Shown piece by piece: positions 26,239 to 34,678 of a stretch of DNA of 64,000 nucleotides. The notes beneath the pieces are model-generated. The model did no database searches and was not told the origin of the DNA. It saw only the letters and a program-made list of their open reading frames with translations. Location of the stretch: positions 310,001-374,000 of the forward strand of contig CAWKCG010000001.1 in the NCBI GenBank assembly GCA_963847965.1. The letters are read 5' to 3'. Positions within the stretch are counted from its first letter, which is position 1. Each line of letters opens with the position of its first letter. The DNA comes from Palsa-504 sp963847965 (GTDB taxonomy: Bacteria > Actinomycetota > Actinomycetes > Streptosporangiales > Streptosporangiaceae). Both the position numbers and the translations under genes were made by a program.

Positions 26239-27654
26239 GTGGCAGAAGGCGTCGGCAGCTACAACATCGTCATCCTCGGCGGCGGCAGCGGCGGGTACGC
26301 CTGCGCGCTGCGCGCCGCCGAGCTAGGCAAGCGCGTAGCGCTGATCGAAAGGGACAAGGTCGGGGGGACCTGCCTGCATCGCGGCTGCATCCCGACCAAG
26401 GCGCTGCTGCACGCGGCGGAGATCGCGGACCAGGCGAGGGAGAGCGCGAAGTTCGGCATCCGGACCTCGTTCGAGGGCGTCGAGATGCCGGGCGTGCTCG
26501 CCTACCAGGGGTCCGTGGTCGACCGGCTGTGGAAGGGGCTCCAGTCCACGATCGCCAGCCGCAAGATCGACACCATCATCGGCGACGGGCGGCTTATCTC
26601 GCCCACGTCGGTGCGGGTGGGCGACGCGGTCTACGAGGCGGACCATATCGTCCTCGCCACCGGGTCGGTGCCGCGCAGCCTGCCCGGGCTGGACATCGAC
26701 GGCACGCGCGTGATCACCTCGGACCAGGCGCTGCTGCTTGACCGGGTGCCCGGCTCGGTGATCATCCTCGGCGGCGGCGTCATCGGGGTCGAGTTCGCGA
26801 GCGTGTGGCGGTCGTTCGGCTCCGACGTGACGATCGTGGAGATGATGCCGCAACTGCTGCCGCTGGAGGACGAGGCAAGCGCGAAGCACCTGCAGCGCGC
26901 GTTCCGCCGGCGCGGCATCGCCTACGAGCTCGAGGCCATGTTCGAGTCGGTCAAGCACAGCGAGGCCGGTGTCACGGTGTCGCTGGCCGGGGGCAAGACC
27001 CTCGATGCCGAGCTGCTGCTCGTCGCGGTAGGCCGCGGGCCGGTGTCGGCCAACCTCGGCTACGAGGAGAACGGGGTCGCGCTCGACCGTGGCTATGTCG
27101 TGGTCGACGACCTGTGCCGCACGAACGTCCCGACGATCTCCGCGGTCGGCGACCTCGTCACCATCCCGGGACGTGGCGGGCACCCGCAGCTCGCGCACGT
27201 CGGGTTCGCCGAGGGCATCATGGTCGCCGAGCGGATCGGCGGGCTCGACGTCACCCCGATCGACTACGACGGCGTGCCCCGGATCACCTACAGCGACCCT
27301 GAGGTGGCGTCGGTGGGCCTGACCTCGGCTCAGGTCGCCGAGCGCGGGCTCACCACCGTCGAGCTGAACTACCCGCTGGGCGCCAACGGCAAGAGCGTCA
27401 TCCTGCAGACCCAGGGGGCGGCGAAGGTCATCGCCGAGTACGGCCCCGACGACTCAGGGCCCGGGCGCGTGCTCGGCATCCACCTGGTCGGCGCCAGGGT
27501 GGGCGAGCTCATCGCGGAAGGCCAGCTGATCTACAACTGGGACGCCGAGCCCTCGGATGTGGCCAAGCTGATTCATCCGCACCCGACCCAGTCCGAGATC
27601 ATCGGCGAAGCGCATCTCGCCTTGGCCGGCAAGCCCTTGCACTTCCACGCTTAA
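26239..27654 (+). CDS. lpdA: Dihydrolipoyl dehydrogenase (E3)
   Basis: E3 reoxidises dihydrolipoyl groups of 2-oxoacid dehydrogenase complexes using FAD and NAD. The 471-residue protein shows the FAD site ILGGGSGGYACALRAAELG, the redox disulfide GGTCLHRGCIPTKALL, the NAD site ILGGGVIGVEFASVW, and the C-terminal catalytic HPHPTQSEIIGE. The GTG start follows GGAGGCTACAGGG. It stands directly upstream of the E2 gene, 35 bp away, so E3 and E2 come from one operon. Confidence 0.95.
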   Translation: MAEGVGSYNIVILGGGSGGYACALRAAELGKRVALIERDKVGGTCLHRGCIPTKALLHAAEIADQARESAKFGIRTSFEGVEMPGVLAYQGSVVDRLWKGLQSTIASRKIDTIIGDGRLISPTSVRVGDAVYEADHIVLATGSVPRSLPGLDIDGTRVITSDQALLLDRVPGSVIILGGGVIGVEFASVWRSFGSDVTIVEMMPQLLPLEDEASAKHLQRAFRRRGIAYELEAMFESVKHSEAGVTVSLAGGKTLDAELLLVAVGRGPVSANLGYEENGVALDRGYVVVDDLCRTNVPTISAVGDLVTIPGRGGHPQLAHVGFAEGIMVAERIGGLDVTPIDYDGVPRITYSDPEVASVGLTSAQVAERGLTTVELNYPLGANGKSVILQTQGAAKVIAEYGPDDSGPGRVLGIHLVGARVGELIAEGQLIYNWDAEPSDVAKLIHPHPTQSEIIGEAHLALAGKPLHFHA

Positions 27655-27689
27655 CTTGTTCCTCAGTCCCACCCAAGGAGTTCACGAGA

Positions 27690-29459
27690 ATGTCGGTCTC
27701 CGTATCCATGCCGCAGCTCGGCGAGAGCGTCACCGAGGGCACCGTCACGCGCTGGCTGAAGAAGGAAGGCGAGCGCGTCGAGGTAGATGAACCGCTCCTC
27801 GAGGTGTCGACGGACAAGGTGGACACCGAGATCCCCTCGCCCGCGTCGGGGATCCTGCGCGGCATAGCGGTCGACGAGGACGAGACGGTCGCGGTGGGCG
27901 CGCAGCTCGCCGTGATCGAGGAGGAAGACGATTCGGCTCCCGCCCCTGCCCCCCAGGACGCAGCCGCCCCGGGCGCCGCTGAGCCAGAGGCCGCCGCCGA
28001 GCCCGAGGCCCGTGAACCGGAACCCGCGCCCGCCGCCGACTCTGACGGCGCGGGGTCAGTGCCCGGCTACGCCCCGCCGCCCACGTACGCCCCGCCGCCC
28101 GCCTACGCGCCGCCGCCGACGTACGGCCAGCCCGCGCAGGCACCACCGGCCCAGACGTCGCCTTACGCGGTTCCGACTACGTCAACGCCCGCCGCACAGC
28201 CACCTGCGGCCCCGACGTCGCCTTACGCGGTTCCGACTACGTCAACGCCCGCCGCGCAGCCACCTGCGGCCCCGACGTCGCCTTACGCAGCGCCAACGAC
28301 AGAACTAGCGGCCGCCCAACCATCGGCCTATGAACAGCCCGCCGCCCGGGCCGCCGAGGACACGGCCGCGGGACAGGCCGAGCCGGACGAGGAATACCCG
28401 TCGCCCCCGCCGCTGCCGGGCGGTGACTCGCCCTACGTCACTCCCCTGGTCCGCAAGCTCGCGGCCGAGCACGCCGTGAACCTGGAAGAGGTCACCGGTA
28501 CCGGCGTCGGCGGGCGCATCCGCAAGCAGGACGTCATCGAGGCCGCCCGCGTCCAGCGCGAATCCCAGCCGCAGGCGGCCCCGCCCCCGCAGGCACCCGG
28601 GGCGGTCTCGGCGCCTCAGCAGGTGCCGGGGATCACCGTGCCCCAGCAGGCCCCCGGGGTGTCAGAGGCGGAAGAGGCGCAGCCCGCGCCGGCCGCCGCC
28701 CCGGTGGCCCGCGCGGTACGCCCCGCGGTCGTGCCGTCTTCGCTGCGCGGCACCACGCAGAAGATGTCCAGGCCCCGCCAGGTGATAGCGCAGCGGATGG
28801 TCGAGTCGCTGCGCGTCTCCGCGCAGCTCACCACGGTGGTGGAAGCCGACGTGACGGCGATCGCCAGGCTGCGCGAGCGGGCCAAGGGCGCTTTCGAGGC
28901 CCGGGAAGGCGTCAAGCTCACCTTCCTGCCCTTCTTCGCGCTCGCCGCCGTCGAGGCGCTGAAGGTGCACCCGAAGCTGAACGCCGTGATCGACGGAGAC
29001 CAGGTCACCTACCACGACGCTGAGCACCTCGGCGTGGCGGTGGACACCGAGCGCGGCCTGATGGTGCCGGTCATCCACAACGCGGGTGACCTGAACATCG
29101 GCGGGCTCGCCCGCAAGATCAGCGACCTCGCCCAGCGCACGCGGTCCGGGCAGGTTGGCCCCGACGAGCTGGCGGGCGGCACGTTCACGCTGACCAACAC
29201 GGGCAGCCGCGGCGCCCTGTTCGACACGCCGATCATCAACCAGCCGCAGGTCGCCATCCTCGGCACGGGGACCGTGGTCAAGCGTCCCGTGGTGGTCGAG
29301 GACGCGGCCCTCGGCGAGGTGATCACGGTGCGGTCGATGGTCTACCTCGCGCTCACCTACGATCACCGGCTCGTCGACGGCGCCGACGCAGCCAGGTTCC
29401 TGAACACGATCAGGACCAGGCTGGAAGAAGGGGCCTTCGAGTCAGAGCTCGGGCTGTAG
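27690..29459 (+). CDS. sucB: Dihydrolipoamide acyltransferase (E2 of 2-oxoacid dehydrogenase)
   Basis: This 589-residue E2 moves acyl groups from lipoate to CoA. One lipoyl domain spans residues 1-76, with the modified Lys43 in STDKVDTE. A long Ala/Pro linker (about 80-245) follows, containing YAPPP repeats and two nearly identical 20-residue units. The E3-binding domain lies near 247-285 (VRKLAAEHAVNLEEVTG), then a second linker, and the catalytic domain, with its His in YDHRLVDGADAARF near the C-terminus. It may serve 2-oxoglutarate or pyruvate dehydrogenase; the sequence alone does not decide. AAGGAG precedes the ATG. Confidence 0.93.
   Translation: MSVSVSMPQLGESVTEGTVTRWLKKEGERVEVDEPLLEVSTDKVDTEIPSPASGILRGIAVDEDETVAVGAQLAVIEEEDDSAPAPAPQDAAAPGAAEPEAAAEPEAREPEPAPAADSDGAGSVPGYAPPPTYAPPPAYAPPPTYGQPAQAPPAQTSPYAVPTTSTPAAQPPAAPTSPYAVPTTSTPAAQPPAAPTSPYAAPTTELAAAQPSAYEQPAARAAEDTAAGQAEPDEEYPSPPPLPGGDSPYVTPLVRKLAAEHAVNLEEVTGTGVGGRIRKQDVIEAARVQRESQPQAAPPPQAPGAVSAPQQVPGITVPQQAPGVSEAEEAQPAPAAAPVARAVRPAVVPSSLRGTTQKMSRPRQVIAQRMVESLRVSAQLTTVVEADVTAIARLRERAKGAFEAREGVKLTFLPFFALAAVEALKVHPKLNAVIDGDQVTYHDAEHLGVAVDTERGLMVPVIHNAGDLNIGGLARKISDLAQRTRSGQVGPDELAGGTFTLTNTGSRGALFDTPIINQPQVAILGTGTVVKRPVVVEDAALGEVITVRSMVYLALTYDHRLVDGADAARFLNTIRTRLEEGAFESELGL
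28152..28291 (+). repeat. 60-bp tandem repeat in the E2 linker
   Basis: Two consecutive 60-bp units (28152-28211 and 28212-28271) differ at very few positions, and a third copy is begun and then diverges (28272-28291). Each encodes a 20-residue Pro/Ala/Thr linker unit containing SPYAVPTTSTPAAQPP. Since 60 is a multiple of 3, copy number can change without breaking the frame, lengthening or shortening the arm that carries the lipoyl domain. Confidence 0.85.
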
Positions 29460-29475
29460 CCCTGCCCCGGCCCGG

Positions 29476-30414
29476 ATGAAAGTCGCGGTCACCGGATCGT
29501 CCGGACTCATCGGCAGCGCGCTGGTGGTCAGCCTGCGCTCCGAAGGCCACCAGGTGATCAGGCTGGTCCGCCGGTCGCCCCGGACGGCCGAGGAGGTGCG
29601 CTGGGATCCGGAGTCGGCCGACGCCGGGCTCAGCCCGAAGCCGGAGGCGCTGGCGGGCCTGGGCGCCTGCGTCCACCTGGCCGGCGCCGGAGTGGCCGAC
29701 CGCCGCTGGACCTCCAGGTACAAGGCGGAGATCAGGGCCAGCCGGGTGCTCGGGACCCGCGCTCTGGCCGGCGCTCTGGCCAAGCTCGGCCCGGCCCCCG
29801 CGACGCTGCTTTGCGCTTCGGCCATCGGCTGGTACGGGGACACGGGCGGACGCGACGTCGATGAGTCGGCCCCGGCCGGGACCGGCTTCCTCGCCCGCCT
29901 GGTACGGGACTGGGAGGCGGCCACCGGTCCGGCCGCCGAGGCGGGCATCCGCGTCGTGAACCTGCGCAGCGGCCTGGTCCTCACCCCGGCCGGCGGCCTG
30001 CTGGCCAGGCTGCTCCCGTTCGCCCGGCTGGGCCTGTGCCCGAGGTTCGCGTCGGGCACGCAGGCCATGAGCTGGATCTCGCTGCACGACGAGGTCGGCG
30101 CCATTGTGTTCCTGCTTTCCCGCAAGGACATCACCGGCCCGGTCAACCTCACCGCGCCCGCCGCGGTCACCAATGCCGAGTTCACCGCGGCGCTCGCCGC
30201 CGCCGTCCACCGCCGCGACCTGCCCTGGCTGCGCGTCCCGGCCCCGGTCCTGCGCCTGGGCCTGGGCGAGGCCTCCGTCGAGCTGCTGACCAGCACCCGG
30301 GTGACACCCAAGCGCCTGCTCGAGGCCGGTTTCAGCTTCCGTGACCCCACCGTGCCTGAGGCGCTATCCGGGGAACTCGCCTCGGGCCGGGAAAGGCACG
30401 CCCGCGTCCGTTGA
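29476..30414 (+). CDS. TIGR01777 family NAD(P)-binding epimerase-like protein
   Basis: This 312-residue SDR-fold protein has the nucleotide-binding start MKVAVTGSSGLIGSALVVSLRSEGH and the family motifs VHLAGAGVADRRWT, SAIGWYGDTGG and RSGLVLTPAGGLLARLLPFARLG. The TIGR01777/SDR39U1 family has no proven reaction. In actinobacteria it usually sits between the E2 gene and lipB; here the E2 is 16 bp upstream, but lipB lies 17 kb further on. The 3' end overlaps the convergent LacI gene by 51 bp. Confidence 0.88.
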   Translation: MKVAVTGSSGLIGSALVVSLRSEGHQVIRLVRRSPRTAEEVRWDPESADAGLSPKPEALAGLGACVHLAGAGVADRRWTSRYKAEIRASRVLGTRALAGALAKLGPAPATLLCASAIGWYGDTGGRDVDESAPAGTGFLARLVRDWEAATGPAAEAGIRVVNLRSGLVLTPAGGLLARLLPFARLGLCPRFASGTQAMSWISLHDEVGAIVFLLSRKDITGPVNLTAPAAVTNAEFTAALAAAVHRRDLPWLRVPAPVLRLGLGEASVELLTSTRVTPKRLLEAGFSFRDPTVPEALSGELASGRERHARVR

Positions 30415-31473
30415 TATCCCGCCGGGCCGAGGGGCTCGTGCCGTCGTCTGCCGCACGATGAGGCGTGTCGGGCAGAACTCGACGGAACTGCCGGATACGT
30501 CTTCGGTGATGAGGCTGATGGCGAGCGACGCGGCCTTATACCCCATGTCGAACATGGGCTGACGTATCGTGGTCAGCGGCGGTGCCAGGTACCGGGCGAA
30601 CGTGTCGTCGAAACCGACGATTGACATCTGCCGGGGTATCTGGACTCCCTGGGAGTACAGGGCCTGGATGGCGCCCGCCGCGACCAGGTTGGAGACTGCG
30701 AACACCGCGGTCAGGTCGGGCGCCTGAGTAAGCAGGCGCCGCATGTAGGTTGCGCCTGCCTTCATGCCTCCCCAGCCGCCCTGCTCGCGCGGGTAGCGGC
30801 CAAGCACGATGTGAGCCTCGTCAATCGTGTGGCCTCCGGCGTGCAGGGCATCCCGGTAGGCGTCGAATCGTTCCTTCGGGATCCCCACCGTCGTGTCGGC
30901 GGTGCCGGGCAGGAACGGCTCGCCCAGGAAGCCTATCTTCCGGTGCCCGAGGTCGAGCAGGTGGCGCATCGCCCTGGTGGCCGCCGCGTAGTTGTCGATG
31001 ACGATGGCCGAGGCGGCCCCGCAGAGCCGCTGCTCGATTTCTACGGCGTGCACGCCAGCGTCAAGGGCGAGCTGGACGTTCTTGCCGTGGACCGCGGTGG
31101 TGAAGACGATCCCGTCGACGCGGCGCTTGAGCAGCGCCTCTACGCATTCGCGTTCCCGGTCAGCGTTGCCGCGGGCGTTGAACAGCAGCACGTTGAACCC
31201 CTGCTCGGCGGCCGCTTGCTCGGCGCCGATGACGACCTCGCCGACGAAGGGGTGCGAAAGAGCGCCATGCAGGATGATGCCGAGCGTGATCGTCTTCTGG
31301 CGGCGCAGTTCCTGGGCGACGATGTTGAGGCGGTAGCCGCTGTCGCGCAAGGCCTGCTCGACGCGTTCGCGCGCCCGCGCGGAGACGTAGCCGCTGGCGT
31401 GGATGACACGGGACACGGTCGCCGTGGACACTCCGGCCAGGGCCGCGACGTCTTTGAGGCGGACATCGTGCAT
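30364..31473 (-). CDS. LacI family transcriptional regulator
   Basis: This 369-residue regulator has the LacI helix-turn-helix at the N-terminus (VRLKDVAALAGVSTATVSRVIHAS), the hinge helix region (ARERVEQALRDSGY) and a periplasmic-binding-type effector domain that ends with VGFDDTFARYLAPPLTTIRQP. It would bind palindromic sites with a central CG and release them on binding a small ligand. It is the last gene of the minus-strand operon that begins near 39257, so it probably controls uptake and hydrolysis of the transported compound through sites at 39318-39350. The last 25 residues lie in the overlap with the TIGR01777 gene. Confidence 0.92.
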   Translation of the reverse strand: MHDVRLKDVAALAGVSTATVSRVIHASGYVSARARERVEQALRDSGYRLNIVAQELRRQKTITLGIILHGALSHPFVGEVVIGAEQAAAEQGFNVLLFNARGNADRERECVEALLKRRVDGIVFTTAVHGKNVQLALDAGVHAVEIEQRLCGAASAIVIDNYAAATRAMRHLLDLGHRKIGFLGEPFLPGTADTTVGIPKERFDAYRDALHAGGHTIDEAHIVLGRYPREQGGWGGMKAGATYMRRLLTQAPDLTAVFAVSNLVAAGAIQALYSQGVQIPRQMSIVGFDDTFARYLAPPLTTIRQPMFDMGYKAASLAISLITEDVSGSSVEFCPTRLIVRQTTARAPRPGGISTDAGVPFPARGEFPG

Positions 31474-32453
31474 AACGAGATCCTAGGCGGCGACAGCGCG
31501 CAGCCCTCAGGTTCCGCCCGCGGTGGGCGCCGACGGCCGGCCGGGCGCTCGCTGAACGCCTGGCGCAGCACCGCGGCGGCACGGTCTACCGCATCCCTGG
31601 CGTCCGGCGTGGCCGCGAGGAGGTGAAAGAAGCCATGATTCGCGCCCGGGTAGTTGCGCAGCTGCACGGGGACGCCGTCGGCGGCGAGCCTGCGGGCGTA
31701 TTGCTCGGTCTCGGCGCGCAGGATGTCGCGTTCGGCGGTGATGAGAAAGGCGGGGGCCAGGCTGGCCAGAGATGCGGCCCGCATCGGTGAGGCGTCGGCG
31801 TCGCGCCGCAGGGCCGGGTCGGGAACGTATTGCTGCCAGATGTACTGCATGTTGTCCCGCCAGGCGATCCCGAACACGGCCGGGCCGGCGGGGCCCTCGT
31901 GCCGCTTCGCGAAATCCTCCCGGTAGGAGGCGTCCGGATCCGCATCAAGGACCGGGTAGATGAGAAGCTGCATCGCAAGGGAGAGCCCATGGTCGCGCGC
32001 GCGGAGCGCGACTGCGGCCGCGAGGTTGCCGCCGGAGCTGTCCCCGCCTACGGCGACCTGGCCGAACTGGCCGAACGCCCACCGGGTCGCACGCCACGCG
32101 TCGTCGGTGGCCGCAGGGTAGCGATGTTCTGGCGCGCGCCGGTAGTCAACGGACAGCACCGCGCAGCCGGCCCGGTTCGCGAGGGCGCGGGCCATGGTGT
32201 CATAGCATGCCGGGTCGCACAGCATCCAGCCGCCACCGTGAAGCCAGACGAGCGCGGCCTGGTCGTCACCTGCGGGCCGGTAGAGCCGGGCGGGCACGCC
32301 GCCGCAGGTGATTTCCTCGATAGAGCTGATCTCCTCGGGGTCGCCGGTGCCGGCCAGTGACAGGGCGCGTGCCTCCTGGCGCAGTTCGGTGAGGTCACGT
32401 TCCCGCATCAGCCGTGGCGCCAGGGTTTCCGGGCTGGCCGGGGAGGGGTTCAT
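31140..32453 (-). CDS. HSL-family alpha/beta hydrolase (esterase) with aberrant 3' extension
   Basis: The catalytic part (about residues 1-305) is a hormone-sensitive-lipase-type esterase: oxyanion motif WLHGGGWMLCD, nucleophile GGDSSGGNLAAA, acid in AERDILRAE, His in GANHGFFHLL. The natural C-terminus should lie near AFSERPAG (about 31540). Instead the frame runs on for 334 bp inside lacI in another frame, adding a basic, Ser/Arg-rich tail that cannot be family sequence. A small indel near 31500-31540 would supply a stop (TGA and TAG occur there in other frames). The ATG overlaps the stop of the serine hydrolase upstream (ATGA), so they are coupled. Confidence 0.8.
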   Translation of the reverse strand: MNPSPASPETLAPRLMRERDLTELRQEARALSLAGTGDPEEISSIEEITCGGVPARLYRPAGDDQAALVWLHGGGWMLCDPACYDTMARALANRAGCAVLSVDYRRAPEHRYPAATDDAWRATRWAFGQFGQVAVGGDSSGGNLAAAVALRARDHGLSLAMQLLIYPVLDADPDASYREDFAKRHEGPAGPAVFGIAWRDNMQYIWQQYVPDPALRRDADASPMRAASLASLAPAFLITAERDILRAETEQYARRLAADGVPVQLRNYPGANHGFFHLLAATPDARDAVDRAAAVLRQAFSERPAGRRRPPRAEPEGCALSPPRISLCTMSASKTSRPWPECPRRPCPVSSTPAATSPRGRANASSRPCATAATASTSSPRNCAARRRSRSASSCMALFRTPSSARSSSAPSKRPPSRGSTCCCSTPAATLTGNANA

Positions 32454-33580
32454 GCCGCGACCTCTCGTTCGACGCAGTCATGCAGGGTACTGAGGAGCGT
32501 AGCGGCGCGCTGGTCGCCGGGATCGTTGCGCAGCAGGTTCATCGCGTAAGAGAAACCGAGCCGCTGCCGTGGCCAGCGGCCGTGGACCGACCCGCCCGCC
32601 CCCCCATGGCCGAACGCATCCGGGACAGGACCGAGGGTGAATCTGTCGGTTTGCAGCTGGAAACCGACGCCGAACGAGGTCAGGCGGTCTAGCAGCGGGT
32701 CGTAGCGGCTGCTGAGGACCGTGCTGCCGAGCTGAAGGGTCGCTGGCGACAGCAGCTTGTCGAGGCCGGCGTAAAACCGTGCGACCGAACGCGGGGTGCC
32801 GATGCCGTTGGAGCTGGGGACTTCGGCGCCGTGCCAGGCCGGCTCATTCCAGGGAAAGCTCGCGGGCTGATAGCGAGGCGGGTTCTCCACCGCGCGCCGC
32901 AGCGGGTCGGTTATCACCGCGCCGTCCGGGGATCCGGCCCAGGCTGGCGCCAGCTCAACGGCCGAGACCCGCGGTTCGAGGTCTTGGGGAAGGCCTATCC
33001 ATATGTCCAGGTTGAGGGGGTCGGCGATTTCCTCGGCAAAGAACTGGCCGACGCAACGTCCGTCGACGCGGTGTATGAGCTCGCCGCACAGCCAGCCGAA
33101 CGTGACCGCGTGGTACGTGCGCGAAGCCCGCGGGTCGCTGCTGCGCGGCTGGCGGGCGAGCAGTGCGGCCATCCGGCGCGCGTCAGTCGCCTCCCGCCAG
33201 GTGACGGGCACCTCCAGGCCGGGCAGGGCGACGGTGTGTGAGACGACGTTGCGGACCAGCACCTCTGCCTTGCCAGCGGCGGCGAACTCGGGCCAGTAGC
33301 GTGCGACGGGCGTGTCGAGCACTAGCTGGCCTCGTTCGATCAGCATCAGGATGCAGGCGGCGACCAAGCCCTTGGTGCCGGAGAACAGTATCTGGAGTGT
33401 GTCGGCGGTCCATGGCCGTCGCCCGGCGCGGTCGGCGATCCCGCCCCACAAGTCCACCAGCGGCTCATCGTCCCGGATGACCGCGAAGGCCGCGCCCAGA
33501 TCGCCGCGCTCGGTGAAGTTGCGCCGGAACTCCTCGGCCACCCGCCCGAACCCGGGTGCGACGTATCCGCTCGTGCCCAC
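32450..33580 (-). CDS. Beta-lactamase-family serine hydrolase (EstB-like)
   Basis: This 376-residue protein is a class C beta-lactamase-fold hydrolase. The S-x-x-K motif is FSGTKGLVA, the Tyr motif is YHAVTFGWLCG (Y-H-A rather than Y-x-N), and the third strand motif is in FGHGGAGGSVHG. Together these resemble esterases such as EstB and D-aminopeptidase-like enzymes rather than true lactamases. No signal peptide is visible, so it probably acts on imported substrate. It sits 4 bp from the ABC ATPase gene and overlaps the esterase gene, within the LacI-controlled operon. GTG start. Confidence 0.85.
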   Translation of the reverse strand: MGTSGYVAPGFGRVAEEFRRNFTERGDLGAAFAVIRDDEPLVDLWGGIADRAGRRPWTADTLQILFSGTKGLVAACILMLIERGQLVLDTPVARYWPEFAAAGKAEVLVRNVVSHTVALPGLEVPVTWREATDARRMAALLARQPRSSDPRASRTYHAVTFGWLCGELIHRVDGRCVGQFFAEEIADPLNLDIWIGLPQDLEPRVSAVELAPAWAGSPDGAVITDPLRRAVENPPRYQPASFPWNEPAWHGAEVPSSNGIGTPRSVARFYAGLDKLLSPATLQLGSTVLSSRYDPLLDRLTSFGVGFQLQTDRFTLGPVPDAFGHGGAGGSVHGRWPRQRLGFSYAMNLLRNDPGDQRAATLLSTLHDCVEREVAA

Positions 33581-33583
33581 GCC

Positions 33584-34678
33584 CTACTCATCCCCTTCGC
33601 GCAGCGTGTCGTCGATGCCGTTGCAGGCGGGCTCAGCGCCCGGGCGCGCGGGCTGCCACGCCGCCCGGTCGCGGCCGGCGCCGTCGTGCGGCCCGGCCCG
33701 GACGTCGTTTTGCCATTGCGGGAACTGATGACAGGCCGCAGCTCCCTGGCCCGGGACGGCCCGGAGCCCAGGGCGCTCCGTCCAGCAGCGGCTGATCGCA
33801 TAAGGACACCGCGGCGCGAAATTACATTGCCCTGCGCCGGGCTGCGGCTGCCCCGGCGGCCGGGCCGGCCGCCGGGCGGCCGCCGTGTGCCGCTGCCGCT
33901 GTGACCGCGGATCGGGGACCGGCGACGCCTGGTGCAACATGTACGTGTAGGGGTGGGCGGGCTGGCTGGACACGCGTCCGGCCGGGCCGGTCTCCATGAC
34001 CTGTCCCTGGTACATCACGACGACGCGATCGCAGAGATACCGCACCACCTCAAGGTCGTGCGAGATGAAGACATAGCTCAGCCCGGAGGCAGCCTGCAGT
34101 TCCTGCAGCAGGTTGAGGATCTGCGCCTGGACAGACAGATCCAGGGCACTGAGGGGTTCATCGAGGATGACGAGCTGGGGCGAAAGCATCAATGACCTGG
34201 CGATGGCGACCCGCTGGCGCTGCCCGCCCGACAGTTCGCCGGGGTAGCGATCGGCCGCTTCGGCCGGGAGCTGGACGCGATCGAGCATTCCGTGGACCCG
34301 GGCCTGCACCAGGGCACGGTCCCGTTCGCCGTAGGCCTGCAGCGGTTCGGCGAGGGTGCGGCCGATCGTCCGGGCGGGATTCAGGCTGCTGTAGGGGTCC
34401 TGGAAGACGAGCTGCACATGCCGGTACAAGCGGCGGCGCCCGGCAAAGTCCAAACGGCTGATGTCCTCGCCGCGGAAGCGCACCGAGCCCGACTCGATGG
34501 GAGCCAGCCCGACGACGGCCCGCGCGACCGTGGATTTACCTGACCCAGACTCCCCGACCAGCCCGACGGTCTCGCCCGCGGCAACGTCGAAACTGACCTC
34601 GTGGGCGGCGAGCGTGACCGCTTTGCCGCGCCGGAATGACACCGATAGCCCGCAGATTTCGAGGAGAGGCGCCGTCAT
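33584..34678 (-). CDS. Oligopeptide-type ABC transporter ATPase (OppF/DppF)
   Basis: This 364-residue ATPase has Walker A GESGSGKST, Q-loop LVFQDPYSSLNP, signature LSGGQRQRVAIARSL, Walker B LVILDEPLSALD and the switch His in YVFISHDLEV. Near the C-terminus is the Cys-rich oligopeptide-family motif CNFAPRCPYAISRC. The start is the ATG at 34678, which overlaps the stop of the upstream fusion gene (ATGA). A Gln/Pro/Arg-rich insertion precedes the Cys motif, and the last 50 residues are low-complexity. It pairs with the ATPase domain of the fusion protein. Confidence 0.9.
   Translation of the reverse strand: MTAPLLEICGLSVSFRRGKAVTLAAHEVSFDVAAGETVGLVGESGSGKSTVARAVVGLAPIESGSVRFRGEDISRLDFAGRRRLYRHVQLVFQDPYSSLNPARTIGRTLAEPLQAYGERDRALVQARVHGMLDRVQLPAEAADRYPGELSGGQRQRVAIARSLMLSPQLVILDEPLSALDLSVQAQILNLLQELQAASGLSYVFISHDLEVVRYLCDRVVVMYQGQVMETGPAGRVSSQPAHPYTYMLHQASPVPDPRSQRQRHTAAARRPARPPGQPQPGAGQCNFAPRCPYAISRCWTERPGLRAVPGQGAAACHQFPQWQNDVRAGPHDGAGRDRAAWQPARPGAEPACNGIDDTLREGDE

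Noticed and set aside
32450..33580. Beta-lactam resistance gene
   Set aside because: The S-x-x-K and Tyr motifs fit esterase/peptidase-type members, the Tyr motif is not Y-x-N, and no secretion signal is present.
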